Below are positions 1-7,610 of a DNA stretch of 64,000 bases, one piece after another. Position 1 is the stretch's first letter. Each line of letters opens with the position of its first letter. The translations under genes were made by a program, and so were the position numbers. The notes beneath the pieces are model-generated. The model saw only the letters and a list, made by a program, of their open reading frames with translations, did no database searches and had not been told where the DNA came from. Source of the DNA: Paenibacillus allorhizosphaerae (GTDB lineage Bacteria; Bacillota; Bacilli; Paenibacillales; NBRC-103111); the NCBI RefSeq assembly GCF_910594985.1, contig NZ_CAJVCE010000001.1, positions 620,001-684,000 of the forward strand, read 5' to 3'.

Positions 1-503
1 AACAAAATCGGGATGACGATAATCAGAATGACAGCCAGCTTGATGCTGATCGTAAAAGCCATAATCAAGCTGCCGACCGACAGCAGCGGCGCCCGCACCA
101 TAACCCGCAGCAGCATTTGCACGAACATCTGGGCTTGCGACACGTCGTTCGTCAGCCGCGTAATGAGCGAGCCGGTTTTGAATTGCTCCAGTTTGCGAAA
201 AGAGAACGTTTGCACTTTCTGAAATAAATCGTTGCGGACATCCGCTCCAAAATGCTGCGAGGCAATACTGGAGAAAACGGTACAGCCTACGCCCCCGACC
301 AGCCCGATCAAAGCGACGCCGAGCATCTGTGCGCCCGTTGATTGAATGTGCGCCAGGTCCCCGGCAAGTACGCCATGGTCAACGATACTGGCCATCAGCT
401 TCGGCTGCAGCAAATCCATGTACACCTCGATGAGCATCAAGAGCGGTGCCAATAACGTTGCCTTCCAATAAGGTTTTAAATACTTCGTCAGCAGTCTCCA
501 CAT
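1..503 (-). CDS. ABC transporter permease/ATP-binding protein, N-terminal part
   Basis: This is the first 167 codons of an ABC exporter that runs off the left edge. The start is ATG at 503, preceded by an AGAGGTGA ribosome site. The visible protein begins MWRLLTKYLKPYWK and has hydrophobic helices typical of a type IV exporter transmembrane domain, including the stretch FSFRKLEQFKTGSLITRLTNDV near residue 70-90, which is the conserved first intracellular-loop region of MdlB/YheI-like multidrug exporters. The ATP-binding domain lies outside the window. It follows the MarR gene by 35 bases on the same strand, so the pair is probably one operon in which MarR controls an efflux pump. The substrate cannot be told from sequence. 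Family assignment is firm; pump function is inferred. Confidence 0.85.
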   Translation of the reverse strand, partial: MWRLLTKYLKPYWKATLLAPLLMLIEVYMDLLQPKLMASIVDHGVLAGDLAHIQSTGAQMLGVALIGLVGGVGCTVFSSIASQHFGADVRNDLFQKVQTFSFRKLEQFKTGSLITRLTNDVSQAQMFVQMLLRVMVRAPLLSVGSLIMAFTISIKLAVILIIVIPIL

Positions 504-526
504 CTACGTTTTCTTCACCTCTTTAG

Positions 527-538
527 TTAGTCGGCTAA
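527..538. promoter_or_regulatory. Possible MarR operator A (over exporter ribosome site)
   Basis: TTAGTCGGCTAA is an imperfect dyad (TTAG/CTAA arms) lying between the marR stop and the exporter start, next to the exporter ribosome site. A related 12-mer (10 of 12 identical) occurs at 1097-1108 in the marR promoter. Binding is inferred from repetition and position only. Confidence 0.4.
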
Positions 539-1078
539 TCATATTCTCGAACGATGCCGTTTCGGATGGCCGCCGTGCTTGCCGTGTTTCCGTCCATGCC
601 CCTTCGACTCGTCTTGAGGCATGTCGTCGCGTTCCTCCTGCCTGAAATCAGCCCGCTTGAGATTATCGAACATTTGCAGCAGCAGCCGGCGGAAGATGAT
701 TTGCTCCTCGGGCGTAAAATTGGCAAAGCAGGTGGCCTCCATCAGCTTCTGCGTTTCTTCCAGACTGTCCAGCGCCTGCCGGCCCTTTTCGGTAATAAAC
801 ACCCTGGACACTCTCTGATCCGCTTCATCCGGCTTGCGCGCGACCATTCCCGTCCTTTCCATGCGGCCGAGCATGACCGTCAGCGTCGCCGGCGTTATGT
901 TCATTCGCTCCGCAAGCTCCTTCTGGCTTTGCCCGTCCCGTTCCATGAGCGCCTTCAGCAGCGGGGGCTGTCCGGGGTACACTTCTTTGCCCGACAGCAG
1001 CGCATGCACGGCATGGCTGTGCATCCTCGCGACCTTATGAAATACAAGCTCCAGTGAATGGGTTTGATGAATGTCCAT
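539..1078 (-). CDS. MarR family transcriptional regulator with His-rich tail
   Basis: A 179-residue winged-helix regulator. Residues about 38-105 form the MarR DNA-binding domain (QSQKELAERMNITPATLT as helix-turn-helix, then a wing around DEADQRVSRVFIT). The helical dimerisation ends flank it. The C-terminus, from about residue 153, is a basic, histidine-rich extension (GHGRKHGKHGGHPKRHR) not typical of MarR proteins and could bind metal or nucleic acid. The start is ATG at 1078 with an AGGAGGAG ribosome site. It precedes an ABC exporter gene, a common MarR arrangement in Firmicutes. A promoter and a candidate operator lie directly upstream, suggesting autorepression. Ligand unknown. Confidence 0.9.
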   Translation of the reverse strand: MDIHQTHSLELVFHKVARMHSHAVHALLSGKEVYPGQPPLLKALMERDGQSQKELAERMNITPATLTVMLGRMERTGMVARKPDEADQRVSRVFITEKGRQALDSLEETQKLMEATCFANFTPEEQIIFRRLLLQMFDNLKRADFRQEERDDMPQDESKGHGRKHGKHGGHPKRHRSRI

Positions 1079-1096
1079 TTTCTCCTCCTTTTTTAA

Positions 1097-1108
1097 TTAG
1101 TCGTCAAA
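1097..1108. promoter_or_regulatory. Possible MarR operator B (at marR start point)
   Basis: TTAGTCGTCAAA matches 10 of 12 positions of the element at 527-538. The transcription start predicted from the promoter at 1113-1141 falls inside it, a classic repressor position. Function is inferred. Confidence 0.4.
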
Positions 1109-1112
1109 GTAT

Positions 1113-1141
1113 ATTGTAATTGTCCATCCATTTTGCGTCAA
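1113..1141 (-). promoter_or_regulatory. Sigma-A-type promoter of marR-exporter operon
   Basis: On the minus strand, TTGACG at 1141-1136 and TACAAT at 1118-1113 are separated by 17 bases. Predicted start near 1106, giving a leader of about 28 bases with the ribosome site. Confidence 0.6.
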
Positions 1142-1159
1142 TTCTGATTTACAAATAAA

Positions 1160-1188
1160 GGATGACGTCCGAATTCACGGCGTCATCC
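1160..1188 (-). terminator. Rho-independent terminator of solute-binding gene
   Basis: Inverted repeat GGATGACG (1160-1167) and CGTCATCC (1181-1188) sits 8 bases after the stop codon at 1196 and is followed on the minus strand by TTTATTTG. Confidence 0.65.
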
Positions 1189-1195
1189 CCTGTAT

Positions 1196-2509
1196 TTATT
1201 TCTTCGCTGCCCTCTCGGCCTCGATCGCCTTTTTCAGCTTCTCTTCCGCCTGTCTTAGAGCGCTGTTCACGTCCGCCTGATTCGTGACCACGCTCGTGAA
1301 CGCATCTAGAACCGCGGCTTCTTGCGTACGGCCCGGGATATCGACGAGCTCCGGCTTGCGCTTCGGCGTAGGAGCCGTCGGCTCGTAGAAGTTGACCGCG
1401 TTCATATTTTTCGTACTAAAGACGGGGTGACTCTTTCCGAGCATTTTCTTAATATCGGGATTCACCAGCGTCGTTGCGATTCCTTTCTTCGAGTCCTCCA
1501 TTTGTATTTCGTCAGACAGCATTTCCATAATGACCTCGAACGCTTCTTCCTTATGCTGGCTCTGCTTTGTAATCGACCAATAAGCCGGACCGCGCTGCCC
1601 CATAAGCTTGGGTGCACCGGTCATCGTAGGGTAGGCTACCATGTCCCAGTTCACTTCCGGCGGAATAATAAAATATATATTTTGCTGCCCGGCCATCATC
1701 GCGACTTTTCCTTTGCCGAACGCATTGCCTTCAAGCGTCGCCGTTTTCTCCATGACATTGTTCGGAATTTGGTAAAACCGCAAGTAGTTATTGAAAATCT
1801 GGGTCCACTTTTCCGGGTCCGCCAGCTTATCCGCCGCGGGGTCCAATATCGGAAGCGAAAAAGGATTGTCGCGCAGCATCGCATTCGTGCTGGCACTGAA
1901 GCCGCGGTACACTTCACCGTCGACACGGGTCATCTTTTTCGCAATCTCGTACACTTCATCCCAAGTCATGCCGTCTTTCGGATACGGAACCCCGAATCGG
2001 TCGAACAGCTCCTTGTTGTAATAAAGCACCATCGGAAAATATGGCGGTACCGGCAATCCGTACAGCTCGCCTGTCCGTCCGGCATTGATCATCTCGTCGA
2101 TGAATACGGAATTAAACCGTTTCAGGTTGTAATTGTACTTCTTGATCAGATCGCCCAGACCGTAAGCAAGCCCGACGTCGATATATTCCGTATTCATGGA
2201 AGGGACGTCAATGCGCATTATGTCAGGAATCGTACCCTGCGACACCAGGTCCGTAATTTGCGTCCCCGTTCCCGCCATAATGTATTTGAACGTAATATGC
2301 GGGAATTTTTTCTCGATCGCCTTTCTGAACCTGTCGTCAAATTCCTCCGACGAAACGCCCCTCGTATAAATGGTCATCGTATACGGATCTTTTTTCTTAT
2401 CCTGGACGTCTTGCGCAGTCCCCTTTCCTTCACCCTGTCCACCGCACCCGGAGAGCGCAACGACAGACATCATGCCTGCAAGCAGCAAATAAGAGCTTTT
2501 TTTCGCCAT
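1196..2509 (-). CDS. ABC sugar transporter solute-binding lipoprotein
   Basis: A 437-residue family 1 extracellular solute-binding protein. The chosen ATG at 2509 has AGAAGGGTG upstream and gives a short signal peptide ending in the lipobox LSGC, with Cys22 as the lipidation site; an upstream in-frame extension lacks a ribosome site. The mature protein has the typical motif LYYNKELFDRFGVPYPKDG followed by MTWDEVYEIAKKM, shared with the proteins at 5098, 41285 and 57962. It should bind an oligosaccharide outside the membrane and deliver it to an ABC permease, but no permease is nearby. It has its own promoter and terminator, so it is a monocistronic, orphan component. Ligand unknown. Confidence 0.88.
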   Translation of the reverse strand: MAKKSSYLLLAGMMSVVALSGCGGQGEGKGTAQDVQDKKKDPYTMTIYTRGVSSEEFDDRFRKAIEKKFPHITFKYIMAGTGTQITDLVSQGTIPDIMRIDVPSMNTEYIDVGLAYGLGDLIKKYNYNLKRFNSVFIDEMINAGRTGELYGLPVPPYFPMVLYYNKELFDRFGVPYPKDGMTWDEVYEIAKKMTRVDGEVYRGFSASTNAMLRDNPFSLPILDPAADKLADPEKWTQIFNNYLRFYQIPNNVMEKTATLEGNAFGKGKVAMMAGQQNIYFIIPPEVNWDMVAYPTMTGAPKLMGQRGPAYWSITKQSQHKEEAFEVIMEMLSDEIQMEDSKKGIATTLVNPDIKKMLGKSHPVFSTKNMNAVNFYEPTAPTPKRKPELVDIPGRTQEAAVLDAFTSVVTNQADVNSALRQAEEKLKKAIEAERAAKK

Positions 2510-2748
2510 TTCAATACACCCTTCTTTTGTAGAAATGTATATATGTGAAGGCCCATCGCACTCCTGAACGGAGATAACGGATATGCCGTTGGTCAAACGT
2601 GAGGGAACAGCGGAAACGGAACAACCTAGAAGAAATCGATTTATTGCTGGAAGACTTAACGGGGGGTGACTGCTCTGGATGCGCATGTAGGAGATGAACC
2701 GTTACGAACAGATGCGGTTTACACAATCTTCATGAACCATAGTTTAAT

Positions 2749-2778
2749 ATTAGAAAAACAATCAATTAGTTGTCAATT
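2749..2778 (-). promoter_or_regulatory. Sigma-A-type promoter of solute-binding gene
   Basis: Perfect TTGACA at 2778-2773 and TCTAAT at 2754-2749, 18 bases apart on the minus strand. The leader to the start codon would be about 230 bases, unusually long, with no recognised riboswitch in it. Confidence 0.5.
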
Positions 2779-2811
2779 ACAGTTTCATTTATCGTACATA
2801 TAAAGACACTG

Positions 2812-2825
2812 TAAGCGACTTCATT
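2812..2825. promoter_or_regulatory. cre-like site (CcpA)
   Basis: TGTAAGCGACTTCA differs from the cre consensus TGWAANCGNTNWCA at one position. It lies about 34 bases upstream of the predicted -35 box at 2773-2778. Assignment by consensus only. Confidence 0.4.
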
Positions 2826-3041
2826 ACGATAGAAAATATGACCCCTCTGTTTTTATTCGTTAATAGAACCACGACTGCATTACACAATCGAATAGTTAGT
2901 AAACCTAAATTTTATATGCATTATCGATGTTTAAACCTTTGTCCGATCTCAAAGCGGGATTAATAACGAATCATTTTTCACATAAAATTTACAAATGATT
3001 TACATTTAACAAAAATCTCATCAGATTGCGGGTGAAGCAAG

Positions 3042-3245
3042 ATGGAGGGGAAATTTTGTTCGAATTGTAATCAAAAGCTCGATGAGAACGCTTATATTTG
3101 CAGGTATTGCGGTACCGTGAGAAACAGCTCGGATGGAAGCAATACAAAGGAGGGCAGCGGCAACCGTCGGGGAAAAGCCGGTCTGACAGTTTGGATCGTG
3201 CTGATCGTTATTATCATCATTGCGCTTGTGCTCGTGTTCAAATAA
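3042..3245 (+). CDS. Zinc-ribbon single-pass membrane protein
   Basis: A 67-residue protein with an N-terminal zinc ribbon made of two CxxC knuckles (CSNC at residues 6-9 and CRYC at 20-23). A polar Gly/Ser/Asn linker follows, and a C-terminal transmembrane helix (about residues 48-66) ends the protein at Phe-Lys. The ribosome site is a modest GGGTGA. Such short zinc-ribbon membrane proteins are common in Firmicutes with unknown roles. It is flanked by an intergenic region upstream and the convergent YjcZ-type gene. No specific function can be assigned. Confidence 0.75.
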   Translation: MEGKFCSNCNQKLDENAYICRYCGTVRNSSDGSNTKEGSGNRRGKAGLTVWIVLIVIIIIALVLVFK

Positions 3246-3299
3246 TAGCAGGCAACGCGAAAGGGGCGGCCAGAGCCACCCCTTCGTACGCGCATAAAT

Positions 3300-3323
3300 C
3301 CCCCTGGCCATTCGACCAGGGGG
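3300..3323. terminator. GC-rich hairpin between convergent small genes
   Basis: CCCCCTGG (3300-3307) and CCAGGGGG (3316-3323) form a perfect 8-bp stem. It lies between the convergent zinc-ribbon and YjcZ-type genes. On the minus strand ATTTATG follows. No long T-run, so termination is plausible rather than certain. Confidence 0.45.
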
Positions 3324-3344
3324 TATACGCATTGCCGTTCGAAA

Positions 3345-3440
3345 CTAGATTAAAAACGCTTGAGAAACGATAACCAAAAGGATAAAAAGTACAAGGATAA
3401 CACCTGTGCTAGTAAAACCAAGACCTCCTACACAGCTCAT
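3345..3440 (-). CDS. YjcZ family sporulation microprotein
   Basis: A 31-residue gene starting at ATG 3440 with an excellent GGAGGTG ribosome site 6-7 bases upstream. The protein begins MSCVGGLGFTSTG, then a single hydrophobic helix VILVLFILLVIV, and ends SQAFLI. A Gly-rich head followed by the VLFILL(V/I)IV core is the hallmark of the YjcZ/sporulation-associated microproteins of Bacillus and Paenibacillus. A CATATGCTA element resembling a sigma-K -10 box lies about 29 bases upstream. The product is probably a small spore- or mother-cell-associated membrane peptide. It sits between the zinc-ribbon gene and the sigma factor gene. Confidence 0.75.
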   Translation of the reverse strand: MSCVGGLGFTSTGVILVLFILLVIVSQAFLI

Positions 3441-3468
3441 TATGTTCACCTCCACAATCCTTATACGA

Positions 3469-3477
3469 TAGCATATG
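3469..3477 (-). promoter_or_regulatory. Possible sporulation sigma-K-like -10 element
   Basis: On the minus strand CATATGCTA fits the sigma-K -10 pattern CATANNNTA, about 29 bases before the YjcZ-type start. I could not place a good -35 element, so this is tentative. Confidence 0.3.
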
Positions 3478-3532
3478 GCGGAAGGGTCATTATGCCTGTG
3501 CTCCTGTCACGGTCGCTCGCAATTTATAAATG

Positions 3533-3569
3533 AACCGCATTTCGCTCCGCTCCTGCGGTCCGTGCGGTT
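3533..3569 (-). terminator. Nested hairpin after sigma factor gene
   Basis: Outer stem AACCGCA (3533-3539)/TGCGGTT (3563-3569) and inner stem CCGC/GCGG (3547-3550/3555-3558) begin directly after the stop codon at 3571. The following minus-strand sequence is only moderately T-rich (CATTTAT). Confidence 0.5.
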
Positions 3570-3570
3570 G

Positions 3571-4461
3571 TTAATCCATGAAATCTTTCAGCCGCTTGCT
3601 CCGGCTCGGATGTCTCAGCTTGCGAAGCGCCTTTGCCTCAATCTGGCGAATCCGTTCGCGGGTAACGCCGAATACTTTCCCTACTTCTTCCAGCGTGCGC
3701 GTCCGGCCGTCGTCAAGTCCGAAACGAAGACGCAGCACATTCTCCTCCCGCTCCGTAAGCGTGTCGAGCACATCCTCGATTTGCTCTTTCAGCATCTCGT
3801 AAGCCGCGGCGTCCGCTGGAGCCAACGCTTCGTGATCCTCGATAAAATCGCCTAAATTCGAATCGTTCTCCTCTCCGATCGGCGTCTCGAGAGAAACCGG
3901 CTCCTGCGCGATTTTCATAATTTCCCTAACTTTCTCCTGACTGAGCTCCATCTCTTTAGCAATTTCTTCTAGCGAAGGCTCGCGCCCAAGCTCCTGTACC
4001 AGCTGTCTGGTTACCCGTACGAATTTGTTGATGGTCTCCACCATATGTACGGGTATCCGAATCGTTCTCGCTTGATCGGCGATGGCGCGGGTAATGGCTT
4101 GACGAATCCACCAAGTTGCGTAGGTGCTGAATTTAAAGCCCTTCGTATGGTCGAACTTTTCGGCCGCTTTGATCAGCCCCATATTGCCTTCCTGAATCAA
4201 ATCCAGGAACAGCATGCCGCGGCCGACATACCTTCTGGCGATGCTCACAACAAGCCGCAAATTCGCTTCGGCCAATCTGCGTTTCGCCTCCTCGTCCCCT
4301 TCCGCGATCCGCTTCGCCAAATCAATCTCGTCCTCTGCGGTAAGCAGCTGAACGCGGCCGATTTCCTTCAAGTACATGCGTACGGGATCGTTCGTTGCAA
4401 TCCCTGGCGGCAAAATCAGATCGTCCTGGGCCTGAAGCTTATCGTGCTCTTGATCATTCAC
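3571..4461 (-). CDS. Primary-type sigma-70 factor (SigA/RpoD paralogue) lacking region 1.1
   Basis: A 296-residue sigma factor very close to Firmicute SigA in regions 1.2-4. Region 1.2 is near residues 19-55 ([12 protein letters not shown]). Region 2 is near 61-127 ([12 protein letters not shown] and [14 protein letters not shown]). Region 4 carries [17 protein letters not shown], the helix-turn-helix [18 protein letters not shown], and the SigA C-terminus [10 protein letters not shown]. Usual SigA proteins are about 370 residues; the autoinhibitory region 1.1 is absent here. The start is GTG at 4461 after AAGGGGG. It is not next to dnaG, the usual SigA partner, so it is probably a second primary-like factor. 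It should recognise standard TTGACA/TATAAT promoters. Confidence 0.9.
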   Translation of the reverse strand: MNDQEHDKLQAQDDLILPPGIATNDPVRMYLKEIGRVQLLTAEDEIDLAKRIAEGDEEAKRRLAEANLRLVVSIARRYVGRGMLFLDLIQEGNMGLIKAAEKFDHTKGFKFSTYATWWIRQAITRAIADQARTIRIPVHMVETINKFVRVTRQLVQELGREPSLEEIAKEMELSQEKVREIMKIAQEPVSLETPIGEENDSNLGDFIEDHEALAPADAAAYEMLKEQIEDVLDTLTEREENVLRLRFGLDDGRTRTLEEVGKVFGVTRERIRQIEAKALRKLRHPSRSKRLKDFMD

Positions 4462-5062
4462 CGTAGCAACCCCCTTTTATTTGTAAACAATGAGCGGCAA
4501 TCACTGTTTGTTCTTATGATAACCTGATTTCCACTTGACAAATATTCACTGACATGATATTATATGAAGTGGCTAGCCAAAAAATATGTGCGTTTGAAAT
4601 TCTACCATAACTTAATTTATTATACAAGAGCCTTTCTGCATTTTTTGCAGGACGGCTCTTGCTATTTATGCAGCGCACCGTTCCCAGCCGATAACTCCCG
4701 AAGCCTGGATGCCAGAATCCGGACCGCGCCACCCGTATCCTATCCCTTCGTGTCGGTGCCGCAGACATCGGTTCGCGAACACATAGAACATCGTCCCTAG
4801 GCTGCCTTATCGAAATTTGTCAAAGAAAACCGCCGTATATTTATTAATTATTCGATGCGCATGTTTGAATTCCTTGTTTCTCGGTACAATCTATTCTATG
4901 AACACGCGGCGCCCCCTTCAACCCGATCGTTTTCTTCTATCTTTCATTCTGATGAAACACATGTTCTACCAAACGATTAGACGATGAAAATAAGAGAAAT
5001 GTTTCATAGCAGGCTGTTCAGATCGTTAAATAAATCGTCCTCCGGACCATTGCGGCAAAAAA
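4462..5062. other. Long intergenic region
   Basis: About 600 bases between the sigma factor gene and the downstream solute-binding gene terminator. Apart from the hairpin at 4625-4661 and AT-rich stretches near 4530-4560 and 4810-4990 I see no supported gene; short open frames lack ribosome sites and family features. Confidence 0.5.
4625..4661. other. Orphan nested hairpin
   Basis: CAAGAGCC (4625-4632) pairs with GGCTCTTG (4654-4661), enclosing CTGCA (4636-4640)/TGCAG (4646-4650) around a T-rich loop. The plus strand continues CTATTTATG. No gene ends next to it, so it may terminate an unseen small transcript. Confidence 0.4.
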
Positions 5063-5090
5063 ATACCGGCTGCTTCCCGGCAGCCGGTAT
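5063..5090 (-). terminator. Strong Rho-independent terminator
   Basis: Perfect 11-bp stem ATACCGGCTGC (5063-5073)/GCAGCCGGTAT (5080-5090) with a 6-base loop. On the minus strand it is followed by seven T residues. It begins 8 bases after the stop of the solute-binding gene. Confidence 0.9.
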
Positions 5091-5097
5091 GGTAGTA

Positions 5098-6432
5098 TCA
5101 TTTGCTCTTTATATAGGTTTCAATGGTTTTTACCGAATCTTCCTCCGCTTTGCGCAGCGCCGTGTTAATGTCCGCCCCTTGCTTCATCAACTGATCCGCG
5201 TACTTGGCATAGTTGGTGACAAGGGTTGCATCGTACGGCGCTTTCGGCGGAATCGGCGCGAATTTGTTCAGGAATACCGCTTTGAAGTTTTTATCCTTGA
5301 ACGGCGAATCTTGGCCCAGCTGCTTTTGGACGGATTCGTTTTTCAGCACCGGCATAATGCCTTTCTTTGCCAGCTCGGTCTGGAATTCGTCGGAGATCAT
5401 ATACTTCAGCACTTCCATCGCCTCGTCCTGATTTTGCGACAACCGGGTAATGCCGAAGTAGAACGGGTACGATTGCGAACCGATCCCCGGCTTATCTTTG
5501 AACGTAGGCAGCGTCACCATATCCCAATTCATTTTCTTCAAATCTTCCGGCAGCACGTAGACGAGACTGGACAAATAAGCGTACATCGCCAGCGTCTGAT
5601 CTTTCATGAATACGTTGAAGTCGGCGATCTTCTTCATTTCGGCAATTCGCTTCTGATACCCCAAGTCCTGATAAGGTTCCTGGAACACAGTTTGGAAAAA
5701 TGTTTTCCAGCGCTCGTCCTTATTGATGGTCGGCGCGTTGGTCGCCAAGTCCGCATTCGGGATGGAAAGCTGGTTCATCCGAAGAATATGGTTGGGCGAA
5801 GTCGAAAAGCCCATGTATTGCACGCCGTTGTCGATCATCGTCAACTTTTTGGCCGTAGCCAGCGTTTCGTCCCATGTCATGCCGTCTTTCGGATACGGTA
5901 CGCCGAACTTATCGAAAATCGCTTTGTTATAGTACAGCACCATATTGTTCGTGTGTACCGGAATGCCGTACAGTTTACCGCCCGACGACTGCCTGATCGA
6001 TTCGACGACCGTCGGTTCGAGCCGGCTTAAGTCGACGTTATGCTTTTTGGCGAGCGGGTCCATATCGATCTGCAAGTTATTATCAAGCATCATCTGTTCA
6101 TAGTTGCCTGTCGAGATGAAGAAAATATCGAACTTCGTACCGGCCGTGATCAGCTCAGGAAGCGTTGATCCTTTGGCACTTTGGATATACTTGAACGTAT
6201 AGTTCGGGAATTTTTTGCGCAGGGAATCGCCGAAACGATAGTTGAAGCTCTCCGCCGGGTCGCCGTTGGACGAATAAAATACGAGCTCCGCCGGTTTATC
6301 CGATTTTTTCGCATGATCCCCCGGATCTGCTCCAGGCGCAGCTCCGCTGGAACCGCCCGCGCAGCCCGACAGCATCGTTAAGGACAATGCGGCCGACAAC
6401 GTGACATTCCTTGTAATCTTTGTCTTTACCAT
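5098..6432 (-). CDS. ABC sugar transporter solute-binding lipoprotein
   Basis: A 444-residue family 1 solute-binding lipoprotein. The ATG at 6432 is preferred because GGGGATGG lies upstream; it gives a signal peptide ending LSGC with Cys24 lipidated. The mature protein carries VLYYNKAIFDKFGVPYPKDG and MTWDE, shared with the proteins at 1196, 41285 and 57962. It follows the Gfo/Idh gene at 6470-7495 by 37 bases on the same strand and ends at a strong terminator, so the two form an operon opposite an AraC regulator. The expected role is oligosaccharide capture at the membrane surface. No permease gene is present nearby. Confidence 0.88.
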   Translation of the reverse strand: MVKTKITRNVTLSAALSLTMLSGCAGGSSGAAPGADPGDHAKKSDKPAELVFYSSNGDPAESFNYRFGDSLRKKFPNYTFKYIQSAKGSTLPELITAGTKFDIFFISTGNYEQMMLDNNLQIDMDPLAKKHNVDLSRLEPTVVESIRQSSGGKLYGIPVHTNNMVLYYNKAIFDKFGVPYPKDGMTWDETLATAKKLTMIDNGVQYMGFSTSPNHILRMNQLSIPNADLATNAPTINKDERWKTFFQTVFQEPYQDLGYQKRIAEMKKIADFNVFMKDQTLAMYAYLSSLVYVLPEDLKKMNWDMVTLPTFKDKPGIGSQSYPFYFGITRLSQNQDEAMEVLKYMISDEFQTELAKKGIMPVLKNESVQKQLGQDSPFKDKNFKAVFLNKFAPIPPKAPYDATLVTNYAKYADQLMKQGADINTALRKAEEDSVKTIETYIKSK

Positions 6433-6469
6433 TTGAACCATCCCCAATTCGATATAGTTTATTGCCTGC

Positions 6470-7495
6470 TCACGCAATCGTCACTACGGCGCCGCGCTGC
6501 AGCGCTGAATGTCTTTGCGCTTCCGCGAGAAGCAGCGAATCCAGCGTATGCTCCGGCAATGCACGCTCCACCGGCGAGCCCGACCGAACCGCTTCAAGGA
6601 AATATTTGATTTCCCGGTAATACCCGGAATCTTTGGACAGCTCGGGCACGAAGGCTTTGCCGTTATGCGGATAATCGCGGAGCTCTCTTTTTTCGTATAC
6701 AAGCGTTCCCCGTTCAAAATTGACGCGGTAGCTCATTTGGAACCCGAATTCGCCGCACATGACCCGGTCGACCTGCGAGTTGACGACCTTCGAATCCGAA
6801 TAAAAATAATTGGTGGACATCGCATCGAACGAACACTCATCCAGCACGTCGATCGACAGCGTAGATACCGCGTCCGGCTTGCCGAACAGCCAGTACACCA
6901 TATCGATATCGTGAATATGCATATCCAGAAGCCCGCCGCCGCTCGTTGCGGACCGCAGCATCCAATTTTCATACGTATGCTTCGTCGGCGTGCCGCCCCG
7001 GAAAAAGGAAGCGGAAATGACGCGCCCGTATCGCCCGCTGTCGACGGTTTCCTTCAAGTACTCGTATTCAGGCCAAAATCGCAGCACCTGCGCGATCATC
7101 AGCTTGGCCCCGGATTGTTTTGCCGCCTCCACCATGGTTCTCGCTTCCTCCGCATCCTGCGCCATCGGCTTTTCGCACAGGACGTGAACGCCTTTGCCGA
7201 GCGCGGCGACGGTCAGAGGCGCGTGCAAAAACGTAGGCAGCGTCAGGTCGATGACGTCGAGCCGTTCCTTGTCCAGCATCTCCTCCATATCGGAGTACAA
7301 CTGGTACGGACGGAAATCGATATCGGTACCCGGAAGCTTCACATCCCCTTCGGCAAACACGCCTTGAAACTTCTTGACATCTTTATCGCAAATCGCCGTC
7401 ACTCGGACCGGATACCCTTCTTGCGTCAGGCGCATGTAGTTGCGCAGATGCATCCGGCCCATATAGCCGATTCCGACAAGACCGACGTTCAGCAT
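6470..7495 (-). CDS. Gfo/Idh/MocA family NAD(P)-dependent sugar oxidoreductase
   Basis: A 341-residue dehydrogenase. The N-terminal Rossmann fold shows GIGYMG at residues 8-13 and the family catalytic-site motif CEKP at 107-110. The C-terminal alpha/beta domain holds GGGLLDMHIHDIDMVYWLFG, where the family's catalytic histidine region lies. The start at 7495 is chosen because GGGGAGG precedes it; an in-frame ATG further upstream has none. It is first in an operon with the solute-binding gene and is divergent from the AraC regulator at 7611. It probably oxidises or epimerises a sugar or inositol-like substrate in the cytoplasm. The substrate is not predictable. Confidence 0.9.
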   Translation of the reverse strand: MLNVGLVGIGYMGRMHLRNYMRLTQEGYPVRVTAICDKDVKKFQGVFAEGDVKLPGTDIDFRPYQLYSDMEEMLDKERLDVIDLTLPTFLHAPLTVAALGKGVHVLCEKPMAQDAEEARTMVEAAKQSGAKLMIAQVLRFWPEYEYLKETVDSGRYGRVISASFFRGGTPTKHTYENWMLRSATSGGGLLDMHIHDIDMVYWLFGKPDAVSTLSIDVLDECSFDAMSTNYFYSDSKVVNSQVDRVMCGEFGFQMSYRVNFERGTLVYEKRELRDYPHNGKAFVPELSKDSGYYREIKYFLEAVRSGSPVERALPEHTLDSLLLAEAQRHSALQRGAVVTIA

Positions 7496-7610
7496 CGGTT
7501 CATTCCTCCCCATTTTTTACGAAATATTAAAATTTCAAAATGAATCACACAGGAATTAGCGCATCCTTGTCGAAAACAAATACATATTTTTATGGAAAGG
7601 GTGGTCATGA

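Larger units (their letters stand above)
2510..3041. other. Regulatory intergenic region between divergent genes
   Basis: A 532-base AT-rich gap. It holds the solute-binding gene promoter (2749-2778), a cre-like site (2812-2825), and two copies of a TTACACAATC element (2718-2730 and 2880-2889). Near 2965-3010 lie TTTACAAATGATTTACATTT repeats preceding the zinc-ribbon gene. I see no convincing coding sequence. Confidence 0.6.

Noticed and set aside
1322-2548. Plus-strand open frame of 408 codons
   Set aside because: Antisense to the solute-binding lipoprotein gene, no recognisable protein features.
4514-4800. Short open frames on both strands
   Set aside because: No ribosome sites, no hydrophobic or family features, and they cover the hairpin region.
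4984-6030. Plus-strand open frame of 348 codons
   Set aside because: It overlaps the solute-binding gene and its terminator in antisense and has an Arg/His-rich, motif-free translation.
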